A stretch of DNA of 49,126 nucleotides from Asaia bogorensis (GTDB taxonomy: Bacteria > Pseudomonadota > Alphaproteobacteria > Acetobacterales > Acetobacteraceae), in NCBI GenBank assembly GCA_945868845.1, contig CAMBMS010000021.1:1-49126 (forward strand). The letters run 5' to 3'. Each line of letters opens with the position of its first letter. The first letter of the stretch is position 1. Below, piece by piece: positions 15,955 to 25,392 of the stretch. The position numbers and the translations under genes are program-made. The notes beneath the pieces are model-generated. The model was not told the origin of the DNA. It saw nothing but the letters and a program-made list of their open reading frames with translations, and ran no database searches.

Positions 15955-18900
15955 ACTTCTCCGCCCCGTTTATCGCCCGGCCGGTGGCGACGTGGCTGTT
16001 AAGTATCGCCATCCTGCTGGGTGGTGTACTGGGCTATTTCAGTCTGCCGGTTTCGGCCTTGCCGCCAGTGGATTTCCCCACCATCCAAATCACCACACAA
16101 TTGCCCGGCGCCAATCCCGAAACGATGGCGACCCTGATCACCGCCTCCCTGGAACGCCAGTTCGGCCAGATTCCCGGCCTGCTTAGCATGGCATCGGAAA
16201 GTGCCGAGAGCATCAGCCGCATCACCCTGCAATTCGAATTGCATCGCGGCATGGACGCTGCTGCGCAGGATGTGCAGGCCGCAATCAATGCCGCCGCCGG
16301 AACTTTGCCCGCCGCCCTGCCCTATCCACCCGTCTACAATAAGGTTAACCCCGCCGACACGCCCATCCTGTCACTGGCACTGACATCGAACAGCGTCCCG
16401 ATCGAACGTGTGTCGGACGCCGCCGATACCTTGCTGCAACCGAAGCTCAGCCAGATCGACGGTGTCGGCAAAGTTACCGTGCAAGGAAGATTGCGCCCGG
16501 CGGTGCGGGTGCGCGTCAATCCGGAGCGCCTCGCCGCCTACGGCCTATCGATGGAAGATGTTCGCGCGGCCATCGGCGCCGCAAATGTCAATGGCGCTAA
16601 GGGCAGCTTTGACGGCCCGCGCCAGGCCTTTGGCCTGGGGGTGAATGATCAGCTGATCAATGCCGATGCTTATCACGATCTGATCATCGCCTGGCGCAAT
16701 GGTGCGGCCTTGCGCCTGTCACATGTCGGCACCGTGGTGAGCGGTGTGGAGAACGACCGTGCCGGCGCTTCGTATTTTCTGCCCGACGGCACCGGAGAGC
16801 CTGCGGCGATCCTCGATATCCAGCGCCAGCCCGGCGCGAACATTGTGGATACCGTGGCCCGCATCCGCGCGGCTCTGCCAGTCTTGGAACGCGCCTTGCC
16901 CGGCGGCATCCAGTTGCGCGTGGTCGCCGACCGGACGGAGACCATCCGCGCCTCCGTGCGCGATGTGCAGATCACGCTCGCCATCGCCATTGGCCTAGTG
17001 GTGTTAGTGATCTTCCTGTTCCTGCACAGCCCGCGCGCGACCTTCATTCCCGCCATCGCCCTGCCGCTCTCGCTGATCGGCACATTCGCGGTCATGGCCA
17101 TGCTGGGCTACGGGCTCAACAATCTCTCTCTCATGGCCCTCACCGTCGCTACCGGCTTCGTCGTCGACGACGCAATCGTGATGATCGAGAATATCGTCCG
17201 CCATATCGAGGCCGGCGAAACGCCTCTACAGGCGACCTTTCGCGGTGCGGCGCAGATCGGGTTCACCATTGTCTCGCTCACCGTGTCCCTGATCGCAGTG
17301 TTCATCCCGCTGCTATTCATGTCCGGTGTCGTCGGAAAATTATTCCATGAATTCGCGGTGACCCTGACGGTTGCCGTCATCGTTTCCGCCCTGGTCTCAC
17401 TCACCCTTACGCCAATGCTGTGCGGCCGGTTGTTGCGGGCCACAGCCGAGGCCCAGACGGGGCGCTTCTTTCACGCATTCACAAAGTTTTATCAAATCAG
17501 CCTGGACTGGACCTTGCGCCATCACCGCCTCACCCTCCTGGTAAGCCTATTGAGTGTACTGGGTACTGTCGCGTTGTATACCATCGTTCCGAAAGGATTT
17601 TTGCCTCGGCAGGATACCGGAATGATCATGGTGACGACGCAAGCCGCCGAAAGCGTCTCCATTCGCCGAATCGGCGCGTTGCAAAACAATATGGCCGCCA
17701 TCCTGCGGAGTGATCCGGCGGTACTGGGCATCGTCGCATCGGTTGGTGTTGGTAGTGTTAACGCCACTCCCAATACCGGACGGTTAAGCATCACGCTGAA
17801 GCCGTTGCGAAACCGTGATCCAATGGCCGTGGTGATCGCGCGCATGCAAGCCGCGATCACGGATATAGCTGGGCTCGAAGCATTCTTCCAGCCCGCACAG
17901 GATATCCAGGTTGGCGCGCGGATAAGCCACGCGCAGTATCAATACACGCTGATGGATACCGATCCTAACACGCTGGCAATCTGGGCGCCGCGCTTACTGG
18001 ACCGGCTGCGCAGCTTGCGTGAGCTCGAGCAGGTGGCCAGCGATCAGCAAAATGGAGGTGCGCGTAGCTATATCCGCGTGGACCGCGATTCGGCGATGCG
18101 CATGGGTGTCTCCATGCAAGCGGTACAGGATACGCTGTACGACGCCTTCGGCCAGCGCCAAATTTCCACCATATTCTCCCAGGCCAACCAATATCGCGTG
18201 GTGCTGGAAGCCGACCCCGAATGGCAGGCAGACCCCGAATCATTGAACCGGCTACGTGTCCCCGGCGCGAACGGCGCGCAGGTGCCATTGATGGGGATCG
18301 CCACGACCGAGCGTATCGTCGCGCCGTTACTGATCACCCGCCAAGATCAATTTCCAGCAGTCACATTAAGTTTCGATATTGCGCCTGGATATTCTCTAGG
18401 CCAAGCGATAGACGCAATCGCAACGGTAGAACGCGCCCTTGGCATACCCGAGACGATCTTCGGTTTCTATTCCGGCGACGCCGCCGAATTCCGCCGCGCG
18501 CTGGCGAACGGACCATGGCTGATCCTGGCCTCGTTGGTTGTCATCTATATCGTGCTTGGGATTCTGTACGAAAGTTGGATCCATCCGCTAACGATTATTT
18601 CAACCCTCCCCTCCGCCGGCATCGGAGCATTACTAGCATTGTTACTCTGCGGCCTCGATCTTTCCCTCGTTGCCCTAATCGGTATCGTATTGCTGATGGG
18701 TATCGTGAAGAAGAACGCTATTATGATGGTTGATTTCGCCATCGAGGCGGAACGCACGCACGGCCTCGCCCCGGCCGTGGCGATCCGCGAGGCCTGCCTG
18801 TTGCGCTTTCGCCCGATCATGATGACGACCGCCGCCGCTCTGCTGGGCGCGCTGCCGCTGGTTCTAGAACATGGCAGCGGATCAGAATTGCGTTTTCCGC

Positions 18901-19037
18901 TAGGGGTTACGATCATCGGCGGTTTGTTGTTGTCGCAATTTTTAACGCTCTACACCACGCCGGCGATCTACCTCGCCCTAGAACGGCTGCACGCAGCGGT
19001 CGCGGGACCGCGCGGCGTGATCTCGCCAACGGAATAG
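15951..19037 (+). CDS. RND multidrug efflux transporter, first of two (MdtB-like)
   Basis: A 1028-residue inner-membrane proton antiporter of the HAE1 RND family, with 12 expected membrane helices and two large periplasmic loops. The proton-relay pair DD lies in 'ATGFVVDDAIVMIENIVRH' and the essential Lys in 'GIVKKNAIMMVDFAIEAER' of the fourth and tenth helices. Repeat halves start with FIARPVATWLL and LTLLVSLLSVLG. Full length, no disruption. It starts within the end of the adaptor gene and is followed four bases later by a second pump. Two tandem, different RND pumps with one adaptor is the MdtABC arrangement, in which both pumps form a mixed trimer. Confidence 0.95.
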   Translation: MNFSAPFIARPVATWLLSIAILLGGVLGYFSLPVSALPPVDFPTIQITTQLPGANPETMATLITASLERQFGQIPGLLSMASESAESISRITLQFELHRGMDAAAQDVQAAINAAAGTLPAALPYPPVYNKVNPADTPILSLALTSNSVPIERVSDAADTLLQPKLSQIDGVGKVTVQGRLRPAVRVRVNPERLAAYGLSMEDVRAAIGAANVNGAKGSFDGPRQAFGLGVNDQLINADAYHDLIIAWRNGAALRLSHVGTVVSGVENDRAGASYFLPDGTGEPAAILDIQRQPGANIVDTVARIRAALPVLERALPGGIQLRVVADRTETIRASVRDVQITLAIAIGLVVLVIFLFLHSPRATFIPAIALPLSLIGTFAVMAMLGYGLNNLSLMALTVATGFVVDDAIVMIENIVRHIEAGETPLQATFRGAAQIGFTIVSLTVSLIAVFIPLLFMSGVVGKLFHEFAVTLTVAVIVSALVSLTLTPMLCGRLLRATAEAQTGRFFHAFTKFYQISLDWTLRHHRLTLLVSLLSVLGTVALYTIVPKGFLPRQDTGMIMVTTQAAESVSIRRIGALQNNMAAILRSDPAVLGIVASVGVGSVNATPNTGRLSITLKPLRNRDPMAVVIARMQAAITDIAGLEAFFQPAQDIQVGARISHAQYQYTLMDTDPNTLAIWAPRLLDRLRSLRELEQVASDQQNGGARSYIRVDRDSAMRMGVSMQAVQDTLYDAFGQRQISTIFSQANQYRVVLEADPEWQADPESLNRLRVPGANGAQVPLMGIATTERIVAPLLITRQDQFPAVTLSFDIAPGYSLGQAIDAIATVERALGIPETIFGFYSGDAAEFRRALANGPWLILASLVVIYIVLGILYESWIHPLTIISTLPSAGIGALLALLLCGLDLSLVALIGIVLLMGIVKKNAIMMVDFAIEAERTHGLAPAVAIREACLLRFRPIMMTTAAALLGALPLVLEHGSGSELRFPLGVTIIGGLLLSQFLTLYTTPAIYLALERLHAAVAGPRGVISPTE

Positions 19038-19041
19038 TGCG

Positions 19042-22000
19042 ATGCATTTTTCCACCGGCTTCATCGCCCGCCCCGTGACCACTTTGTTACTCGCGCTGGG
19101 CCTGTTACTGGGTGGCTTGGTGGCCTATCGGTTTCTGTCTGTGGCGCCGTTGCCGAATGTGGATATCCCCACGATCGTGGTCACCGCCAAGCGACCGGGG
19201 GCGGATCCCGAAACGATGGCCAATTCCATCGCCGCGCCGCTGGAGCGCCGGCTGGGAGCAATCTCGGGGGTCACGGAGCTCACCTCTACCTCCTCGCTCG
19301 GCGCGACCTCTATCGTCGTGCAGTTCGATCTGGCCCGCAGCATCGATGGCGCGGCGCGCGATGTGCAGGCGGCGCTGAATGCGGCAACCAGCGACCTACC
19401 ATCCGATCTGCCCCTGCGCCCCACCTATCGAAAAGTTAATCCAGCGGACCCGCCGATCCTGGCGATCGCTTTGACATCGGAAACATTAAGCGGCGCACAG
19501 ATCTACGATGCAGTCGACAGTATTTTGGCGCAACGCCTATCCCAGGTCGAGGGCGTCTCGCAGGTGACAATTTCCGGTGCGGACAAACCGGCGGTACGGA
19601 TCCAGCTTGACCCGGTAAGGCTCGCCAGCGCGGGATTATCCGCCCAAAATGTCTACACCGTCATCCGTCAAGCCAATATTCTGGGTCCAGTGGGTGGATT
19701 TTCCGGCAGTCAACGCGCGGAAAGCATTAGCCTCAATAGCCAGATATCGCAGGCCGAGGAATATCGCGGCCTAGTGCTGAAGGTGGCTAACGGCGCCGTG
19801 CTGCGCCTGTCGGATGTCGCGACGGTAATGAATGCGACGGCGAATTCTCGCCTTGCGGCATGGCTGGGAGACCAGCCCGCTATCCTGTTGCAGATCACTA
19901 AATCATCGGGCGCCAATGTGATTGAAACAGTGGATCGCATTCGCGCCATGCTGCCGCAGATCATGGCCTGGATGCCACCCGATATCCGCGCCACCTTCAC
20001 CCTGGATCGGACCACCACGATCCGCGCCAGTCTCGCTGAAATACAGGTGACGTTGCTGATCACCATCGCCCTGGTCTTGCTGGTGGTAGCGCTGTTCCTG
20101 CGCCGGCTGATACCAACCCTGGCCGTGGCGGTCACCGTGCCGTTATCAGTTTGCGGCACCTTTGTCGGAATGTGGTTCTGCGGCTTTTCGCTAAATAATT
20201 TTACCCTGATGGCCCTCACCATTTCCATCGGCTTCGTCGTCGATGATGCAATCGTGATGACCGAAAACATCGTGCGCCATGCACAGGCTGGTAAAACACC
20301 GATGCGCGCGGCGCTAGATGGCGCACGGCAGGTCGGCTTTACCGTGCTATCCATCAGTCTTTCGCTGATCGCTGTGTTTATCCCAATCCTGTTCATGGGC
20401 GGGGTGTTGGGACGGTTGTTCCGCGAATTCGCGGTGACATTGGCGATCGCGATTACCATCTCCGCGTTGGTATCTCTGACATTGACACCGATGATCTGTG
20501 CACGATTCGGCGCGCTAACGGGACCCGCGCGCGCGCGCCAGGGGGGGCTGGACTGGGCGCAGCTGGGCCGGGCGCTAGATCGGCTGTTTTCCTGGATGCA
20601 GCGCGGGTATGGCGTCAGTCTCGCGGTGGCGCTGCGCCATCGCGTCTTCATGTTTCTGGTCATGGCGGCGACTATCGTGGTGACAGTACAGCTGTATCGC
20701 ACGATGCCTAAGGGTCTGCTGCCGGTTCAAGATACCGGGTTGCTGGTGGGCAGCGTAATTGCGTCTCCGGATATTTCCTTTCAGGCTATGCGCGAACGCA
20801 CGCAAACCGCCGTGGCAGCGATCATGGCCGACCCGGCGGTGGCAACCGTCACCAGCTCAGTCGGCGTGACCAGCGGATGGAGCACGATGAATCGCGCCTT
20901 CCTGTTCATCAACCTGAAGCCGCGCGCGCAACGCGCTGCCTCCTCCGAACAAATTATCGCACGGTTGCGGGCACCGCTCGGGCGCATAGCGGGGGTGCAG
21001 GCCGTCTTGTTTTCTGCCCAGGATTTACGCGGCGGCGGCCGCGTTGGCGGGGCGCAGTTTCAGTTCGCAGTGATCGGGCATGATCTCGTCAGCGTGCGCC
21101 GCTGGGCGCTCCTGTTGGAGGAAAAATTGCGCACCCTGCCCGGTATGGCCGATATCAACAGCGACCAGGACAATGCCGCACCGCAGGCAAATGTGGTCAT
21201 CGACCGTGACGTGGCCGCGCGGCTGGGAGTCAGTGTCGCCGCCATCGATGCCGCCCTGAACAACGCCTATGCGCAGCGGCAGGTCTCCGTGATTTATACC
21301 GCGCGCAATCAGTATCGCGTGGTGCTGGAAATCGATCCGCGGTTGCAGACCGATCCTACCTTCCTGGACCAGGTTTCCGTGCCCGGATCTGGTGGGAGGC
21401 AAATTCCGCTTGCCAGCCTTGCGCGCTTCGAACGCGCGACTGCGCCACTAGCAGTGCGCCATCAGGGCCAGTTTCCCGCCGCGACGTTAAGTTTCAACCT
21501 GCCGCCTGGTGTGGCTCTCAGCGATGCGACACGGAGCATCGAGCAAGCCGCTGCCACACTGGGCATGCCGGATGGCATCTGGCTGGAATTCGCCGGTAAC
21601 GCCCGATTTTTACGGGAGTCCCTACAATCGCAGCCATTCCTGATCGGTGCCGCCCTGCTCGCGATCTATATCGTTCTGGGTGTGCTGTATGAAAGCTGGC
21701 TGCATCCTTTAACCATTCTTTCCACCCTACCCTCGGCCGGCCTGGGAGCGTTGCTCGCGTTGCAGATCACCGGTACGAATCTATCGGTCATGGGCTTCAT
21801 CGCTATCCTGCTGCTGATGGGTATCGTGAAAAAAAACGCCATCATGATGGTCGATTTCGCGTTAGAGCAGGAACGGATGCACGGATTTTCACCCGAAAAT
21901 GCCATTCATGCCGCCTGTCTGGAACGTTTTCGGCCGATCATGATGACAACATTGGCAACCTTGTTCGGCGCCATACCATTGGCCCTAGCCAGCGGTACTG

Positions 22001-22149
22001 GGGCGGAGTTCCGCCAACCCTTGGGCCTCGCCATCTGTGGCGGGTTGATCGTGTCACAAATTTTGACACTCTATACAACGCCGGTCATCTATCTTGCTCT
22101 GGAACGCTTGGCCGGACACCGCAGCGCCATCCCGCACGCCGCGGAATAA
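19042..22149 (+). CDS. RND multidrug efflux transporter, second of two (MdtC-like)
   Basis: A 1035-residue RND pump, related to but clearly different from the one encoded just upstream. It keeps the functional residues: 'SIGFVVDDAIVMTENIVRHA' in helix 4 and 'GIVKKNAIMMVDFALEQERM' in helix 10. N-terminus 'FIARPVTTLLLALGLLLGG' is typical. The gap to the first pump gene is four bases, so the four genes from 13186 form one operon. It ends at a strong hairpin (22150-22178) shared with the convergent ABC gene. Likely substrates of MdtABC-like pumps include bile salts, novobiocin and similar amphiphiles, known from E. coli; the substrate here is not known. Confidence 0.95.
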   Translation: MHFSTGFIARPVTTLLLALGLLLGGLVAYRFLSVAPLPNVDIPTIVVTAKRPGADPETMANSIAAPLERRLGAISGVTELTSTSSLGATSIVVQFDLARSIDGAARDVQAALNAATSDLPSDLPLRPTYRKVNPADPPILAIALTSETLSGAQIYDAVDSILAQRLSQVEGVSQVTISGADKPAVRIQLDPVRLASAGLSAQNVYTVIRQANILGPVGGFSGSQRAESISLNSQISQAEEYRGLVLKVANGAVLRLSDVATVMNATANSRLAAWLGDQPAILLQITKSSGANVIETVDRIRAMLPQIMAWMPPDIRATFTLDRTTTIRASLAEIQVTLLITIALVLLVVALFLRRLIPTLAVAVTVPLSVCGTFVGMWFCGFSLNNFTLMALTISIGFVVDDAIVMTENIVRHAQAGKTPMRAALDGARQVGFTVLSISLSLIAVFIPILFMGGVLGRLFREFAVTLAIAITISALVSLTLTPMICARFGALTGPARARQGGLDWAQLGRALDRLFSWMQRGYGVSLAVALRHRVFMFLVMAATIVVTVQLYRTMPKGLLPVQDTGLLVGSVIASPDISFQAMRERTQTAVAAIMADPAVATVTSSVGVTSGWSTMNRAFLFINLKPRAQRAASSEQIIARLRAPLGRIAGVQAVLFSAQDLRGGGRVGGAQFQFAVIGHDLVSVRRWALLLEEKLRTLPGMADINSDQDNAAPQANVVIDRDVAARLGVSVAAIDAALNNAYAQRQVSVIYTARNQYRVVLEIDPRLQTDPTFLDQVSVPGSGGRQIPLASLARFERATAPLAVRHQGQFPAATLSFNLPPGVALSDATRSIEQAAATLGMPDGIWLEFAGNARFLRESLQSQPFLIGAALLAIYIVLGVLYESWLHPLTILSTLPSAGLGALLALQITGTNLSVMGFIAILLLMGIVKKNAIMMVDFALEQERMHGFSPENAIHAACLERFRPIMMTTLATLFGAIPLALASGTGAEFRQPLGLAICGGLIVSQILTLYTTPVIYLALERLAGHRSAIPHAAE

Positions 22150-22178
22150 TACCCGGTCCCGATGAACGGGACCGGGTA
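22150..22178. terminator. bidirectional hairpin terminator
   Basis: A perfect 12-bp stem (TACCCGGTCCCG / CGGGACCGGGTA) with loop ATGAA begins directly after the last RND stop and ends 7 bases before the stop of the convergent ATPase gene. There is no T-run, but the position between convergent genes fits a shared terminator. Confidence 0.8.
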
Positions 22179-22185
22179 TAGTGCC

Positions 22186-22977
22186 TTACCACCAAGGTGA
22201 CAGGCCGCTCGCGGGCTGACGCAGCCCCGTACGACCCTGTTCGCACAGAGACCGGGCGATGGCATGCGTGATACGCCGCTTCACCGCGTCAAACATCGGG
22301 GAAATTCGGTCACGCGGACGCGACAGACTCATGGTGATGGTTTCATGCACGCGCCCGGGGCGCGGCTGCATCACCACGATACGATCGGCGAGGAAAACCG
22401 CCTCGTCCACGTCATGCGTCACCATTAGCACGGTGGGTTTTAACTCCGCCCACAACGCGAGAAGCAGTTCGTGCAGGCTGCCTCGGGTAAACGGGTCCAG
22501 TGCGGAGAAGGGTTCATCAAGTAAAAGAATGCCGGGATGGCCAATCAGTGCGCGAGCAATAGCGACGCGCTGCTGCTGGCCCCCCGAAAGGTCCTTCGGC
22601 CAGCGCTGGCCATAGTTGGCAAGGCCCACGCGATCGAGCAGGGCGGCCGCGCGGTCGCGACGTTCGGCCGGGGTCAGGCGCTGGCCACCAAAGCCGATAT
22701 TCTGTTCCACATTCAGCCAGGGCAGCAAACGTGGCTCCTGGAAAACCGCGCTGATGGTCTGGTGCGTGCCGCTGATCTGGCGTCCACCGACGGAGATAGT
22801 GCCACCGCTCGACTGATCCAACCCACCGACCAGGCGCAGCAACGTGGTCTTGCCACAGCCGGACCCCCCCAGAATGGCCAGGATCTCGCCATCGGCGGCG
22901 CGCACGGAAACATCGCGCAACGCCTCCGTGCCGTCGGCGTAGGTCTTATTGAGATGCTCGATTGTCAAAAGGGTCAT
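22186..22977 (-). CDS. nitrate/sulfonate/taurine-type ABC transporter ATP-binding protein (SsuB/TauB family)
   Basis: A 263-residue ATPase of the NitT/TauT family. Walker A GGSGCGKT at residues 37-44, 'VFQEPRLLPWLNVEQNIGFG' Q-loop region, LSGGQQQR signature at 130-137, Walker B LLLDEP at 151-156, and switch His188 in VTHDVDEA. The frame stays open for 194 codons upstream, but that stretch is the antisense of the permease gene. The true start is the ATG at 22977 in MTLLTIEHLN, which overlaps the permease stop (ATGA). Last gene of a binding-protein/permease/ATPase operon. The cargo is probably a sulfonate or related small organosulfur or organonitrogen compound; see the RuBisCO-like gene upstream. 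Confidence 0.93.
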   Translation of the reverse strand: MTLLTIEHLNKTYADGTEALRDVSVRAADGEILAILGGSGCGKTTLLRLVGGLDQSSGGTISVGGRQISGTHQTISAVFQEPRLLPWLNVEQNIGFGGQRLTPAERRDRAAALLDRVGLANYGQRWPKDLSGGQQQRVAIARALIGHPGILLLDEPFSALDPFTRGSLHELLLALWAELKPTVLMVTHDVDEAVFLADRIVVMQPRPGRVHETITMSLSRPRDRISPMFDAVKRRITHAIARSLCEQGRTGLRQPASGLSPWW

Positions 22978-23747
22978 AGCCGGGTGCGCACCGTGTCCTG
23001 CCAGCGTAATAAGGGGCGGGAGACGCCCACGATAATGCCATCCGCCAGTTTTCCCAACAGGGCGAAGATGACCATGGCCACCAGGATGGAATCGGCCCGA
23101 CCCATCTGCTGGCCGTCCAGCAGCAGGAAGCCGAGCCCCTCCGACGCACCCATCAGTTCGGCGGCGATGACGAACATAAAGCCGAGGCCCAAGCCGGAGC
23201 GCAGCGCCGCGATCCAGACCGGCGTGATCGCCGGCAGGGTGATGCGCCGCACGATTCCGAATGATGTCAGGCCGAACACGCGGCCCACTTCCACCAGCTT
23301 TCGATCGACACCCTGGATGGCGCTGAGCACGCCGAGATAGACCGGGAAGAATACGCCCAATGCGACCAAGGCGAGTTTGGAAGTCTCGAAGATCCCCAGC
23401 CACAAAATAAACAACGGCACCCAGGCGAGTGAAGGGATGGCGCGCACCCCCTGGATAGTGGGGTCTAGCAACAGCCGCGTGCGCTGGCTGGCGCCAGTTA
23501 GGGTGCCTAACATGGTGCCAGCGACGGCGCCGATGCCGAACCCCGTTAGAACTCGCCAAAGCGTAGCGGCGATATGGATTTGCAGCTCACCCGCGCGGGT
23601 CATTTCCACGGTGCTTTGCCACAGCGCGGAAGGCGGCGGCATTAACCGCCCGGGGATCAGGCCAAACCTTACCCCCATCTCCCACGCCACACCCAGCAGG
23701 AGCGGCACGATCAGCCCTGTCAGCCAGCGTCGTGCCGTCCAGCCCAT
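22974..23747 (-). CDS. nitrate/sulfonate/taurine-type ABC transporter permease (SsuC/TauC family)
   Basis: A 257-residue inner-membrane permease with about six hydrophobic segments and the family EAA-type loop 'GLTSFGIVRRITLPAITPVW' followed by 'ALRSGLGLGFMFVIAAELMG'. Family size matches SsuC. The ATG overlaps the stop of the binding-protein gene (TAATG) and its own stop overlaps the ATPase start (ATGA), so the three are translated together. It would form a homodimeric channel. Confidence 0.93.
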   Translation of the reverse strand: MGWTARRWLTGLIVPLLLGVAWEMGVRFGLIPGRLMPPPSALWQSTVEMTRAGELQIHIAATLWRVLTGFGIGAVAGTMLGTLTGASQRTRLLLDPTIQGVRAIPSLAWVPLFILWLGIFETSKLALVALGVFFPVYLGVLSAIQGVDRKLVEVGRVFGLTSFGIVRRITLPAITPVWIAALRSGLGLGFMFVIAAELMGASEGLGFLLLDGQQMGRADSILVAMVIFALLGKLADGIIVGVSRPLLRWQDTVRTRL

Positions 23748-24724
23748 TACGACGCAAGTGCGCGGATATAGATGGGATCGATCATCGCATTGGTAATGGC
23801 GGTGACGTCGGCCGTCGCGGGCAGCACGCCGGCTTCCTGCAACGCCTTGCCCGCCGCGATGATGCTGTCGGCTTGCGGCGCACCGATCAGGCCGGATGTC
23901 ATCTCCGTGCGTTCCAATTGCCGCGTGATCACGCTATCTGAAAGCTTCGTCACGCCCATCATCATCGTCTTCAGCGCCGGCGTGTTGGCCAGCGCCCATT
24001 TGCGGCCCTGCTCATAGACTTTCAGCACGCGGCGTACGATGGCCGGGTTTTCCTTGGCAAAGTGCTCGCGCACATTCAGCACGCCCCAGGTATTCGCCTC
24101 CGGCTTACGATAGAACAGGCGTGCCCCACCTTCCATCTCGGCCGCGGCCATCAGCGGATCGAGCCCGGCCCAGGCCACCACATCGCCGCGTTCCAGGGCC
24201 AGCTTGCCATCCTGGTGTTGCAGCAGGACCATGGTGATGTCCTTCGCGCTCAACCCGGCGCCGGCCAGGGCGCGCACCAGGAAGATATGCGGGTCCGTGC
24301 CGCGCGTCACCGCCACGCGCTGGCCCTTCAGGTCGGCCACATTCTTGATCGCGCTATCGCCCTTGGTCACTAAGGCTGTCCATTCCGGCCGGGAATAGAC
24401 ATAGATGGACTTGATCGGGTTGGAATTGATCTTGGCGATCAGCGCCGCGGCGCCAGCAGTGGAACCAAAATCGAGCGAGCTGGCATTGAGATATTCCAAT
24501 GCCTTGTTCGACCCGGCGGAAAACACCCAGCGGATGGCGACATTGTCGGGGGCGAATTCCTTTTCCAAAAGCCCCTGATCCTTCAACACCAAGCTGACCG
24601 GATTGTAGGTCGCCCAGTCGATGCGGATTTCGGTGGGCGCCGCGTATGCAGGGCGAATAAACGGAGTGGCCAGGGATCCGAGCGAGGCAGTGGCGAAGGC
24701 GCGACGCGACAGGAAATGGGGCAT
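23747..24724 (-). CDS. ABC transporter substrate-binding protein (SsuA/NMT1-like, sulfonate type)
   Basis: A 325-residue type II periplasmic binding protein. The start is the ATG at 24724 behind GGAGAAAG; an in-frame TTG at 24736 would add four residues. The signal peptide has twin Arg (LSRRAFATASLGS) and ends at AYA-AP near residue 29. The mature part shows 'WVFSAGSNKALEYLNASSLDFG' (SsuA-like ligand loop), 'DLKGQRVAVTRGTDPHIFL' and 'WAGLDPLMAAAEMEGGARLF'. These are typical of aliphatic-sulfonate receptors. Upstream lie an AT-rich leader and a small GACCG-CAAAA-CGGTC inverted repeat at 24750-24764, which may be an operator. The next gene upstream on the same strand, a cupin, ends about 200 bases away. 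Confidence 0.9.
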   Translation of the reverse strand: MPHFLSRRAFATASLGSLATPFIRPAYAAPTEIRIDWATYNPVSLVLKDQGLLEKEFAPDNVAIRWVFSAGSNKALEYLNASSLDFGSTAGAAALIAKINSNPIKSIYVYSRPEWTALVTKGDSAIKNVADLKGQRVAVTRGTDPHIFLVRALAGAGLSAKDITMVLLQHQDGKLALERGDVVAWAGLDPLMAAAEMEGGARLFYRKPEANTWGVLNVREHFAKENPAIVRRVLKVYEQGRKWALANTPALKTMMMGVTKLSDSVITRQLERTEMTSGLIGAPQADSIIAAGKALQEAGVLPATADVTAITNAMIDPIYIRALAS

Positions 24725-24925
24725 GTCTTTCTCCAATCATAGGAAATATGACCGCAAAACGGTCAAAGGTGGTAATTCGGACTATAATAAAGAAAATATT
24801 ACTCTTAAATGCAATATGCGGCCAAATTAAGGGAGGATTTTCCCCGTTCGGTCAGCCCGCCAGCATGGGTTTGTCCGGATCGGCGCGCTCACGCCGGTTT
24901 ATGCCCCCGGTGCCGGTCAGCCAGA

Positions 24926-25381
24926 TCAGCCCGCTTGCAGGAGGGCGGCGATCGCGGGATTGGCGCGCAAGCCGGCAAGATCGGCCGTGCTCGGCAATTG
25001 TGGTCGGTCGCGCTGCTGGTTGACCATGCAGAGAAAGCCCATCGGCTCGTCCACATTGGCGCGGAACTGGTGCCAGGCCCAGGCCGGGATGGTGATCAGG
25101 TCAAGCGGTTTGACATCGCGCACTTCGTCACCGACCAGACATGTGCCATGGCCGCGCAGGATCATCACCGCATGCATGTGCTCATGGCGTTCCAGGGTGG
25201 AATAGCCGCCCGCATCCATCTCAAAATAACGCAGCTGGCAGGCCAGCTCCGGTTCGTCGAACAACACCTGGCGCGAGATAGCCTTGAAAGGCGCGGAGCC
25301 TTCGTCCTTGTAGGGCACGATCTTCACCGCTTCCCAGCGGCAATCGCGCTCATGGGCGCGCAAGTGAGAGGGGTGGTCCAT
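24926..25381 (-). CDS. single-domain cupin protein
   Basis: A 151-residue cupin. Candidate metal ligands are His66, His68 and His70 in ERHEHMHAVMILRGHG and His104 in IPAWAWHQFR. The usual Glu of cupin motif 1 is not in its normal place. Its gene lies 11 bases downstream of a RuBisCO-like protein gene. In Rhodospirillum rubrum a cupin (1-methylthioxylulose-5-phosphate methylsulfurylase) acts right after a RuBisCO-like isomerase in the methylthioadenosine-isoprenoid shunt, so that role is the leading hypothesis. I could not confirm it at residue level, and the protein may be a different metal-dependent isomerase, lyase or sensor. It contains Cys at 14, 48, 81 and near 117. Confidence 0.8.
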   Translation of the reverse strand: MDHPSHLRAHERDCRWEAVKIVPYKDEGSAPFKAISRQVLFDEPELACQLRYFEMDAGGYSTLERHEHMHAVMILRGHGTCLVGDEVRDVKPLDLITIPAWAWHQFRANVDEPMGFLCMVNQQRDRPQLPSTADLAGLRANPAIAALLQAG

Positions 25382-25392
25382 CGCGTGGTCCT

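Noticed and set aside
22978-23559. Long open frame extending the SsuB-like ATPase N-terminus by 194 codons
   Set aside because: It is the antisense of the permease gene, Arg/Gly/His-rich shadow sequence with no ribosome site; the ATPase begins naturally at MTLLTIEHLN.
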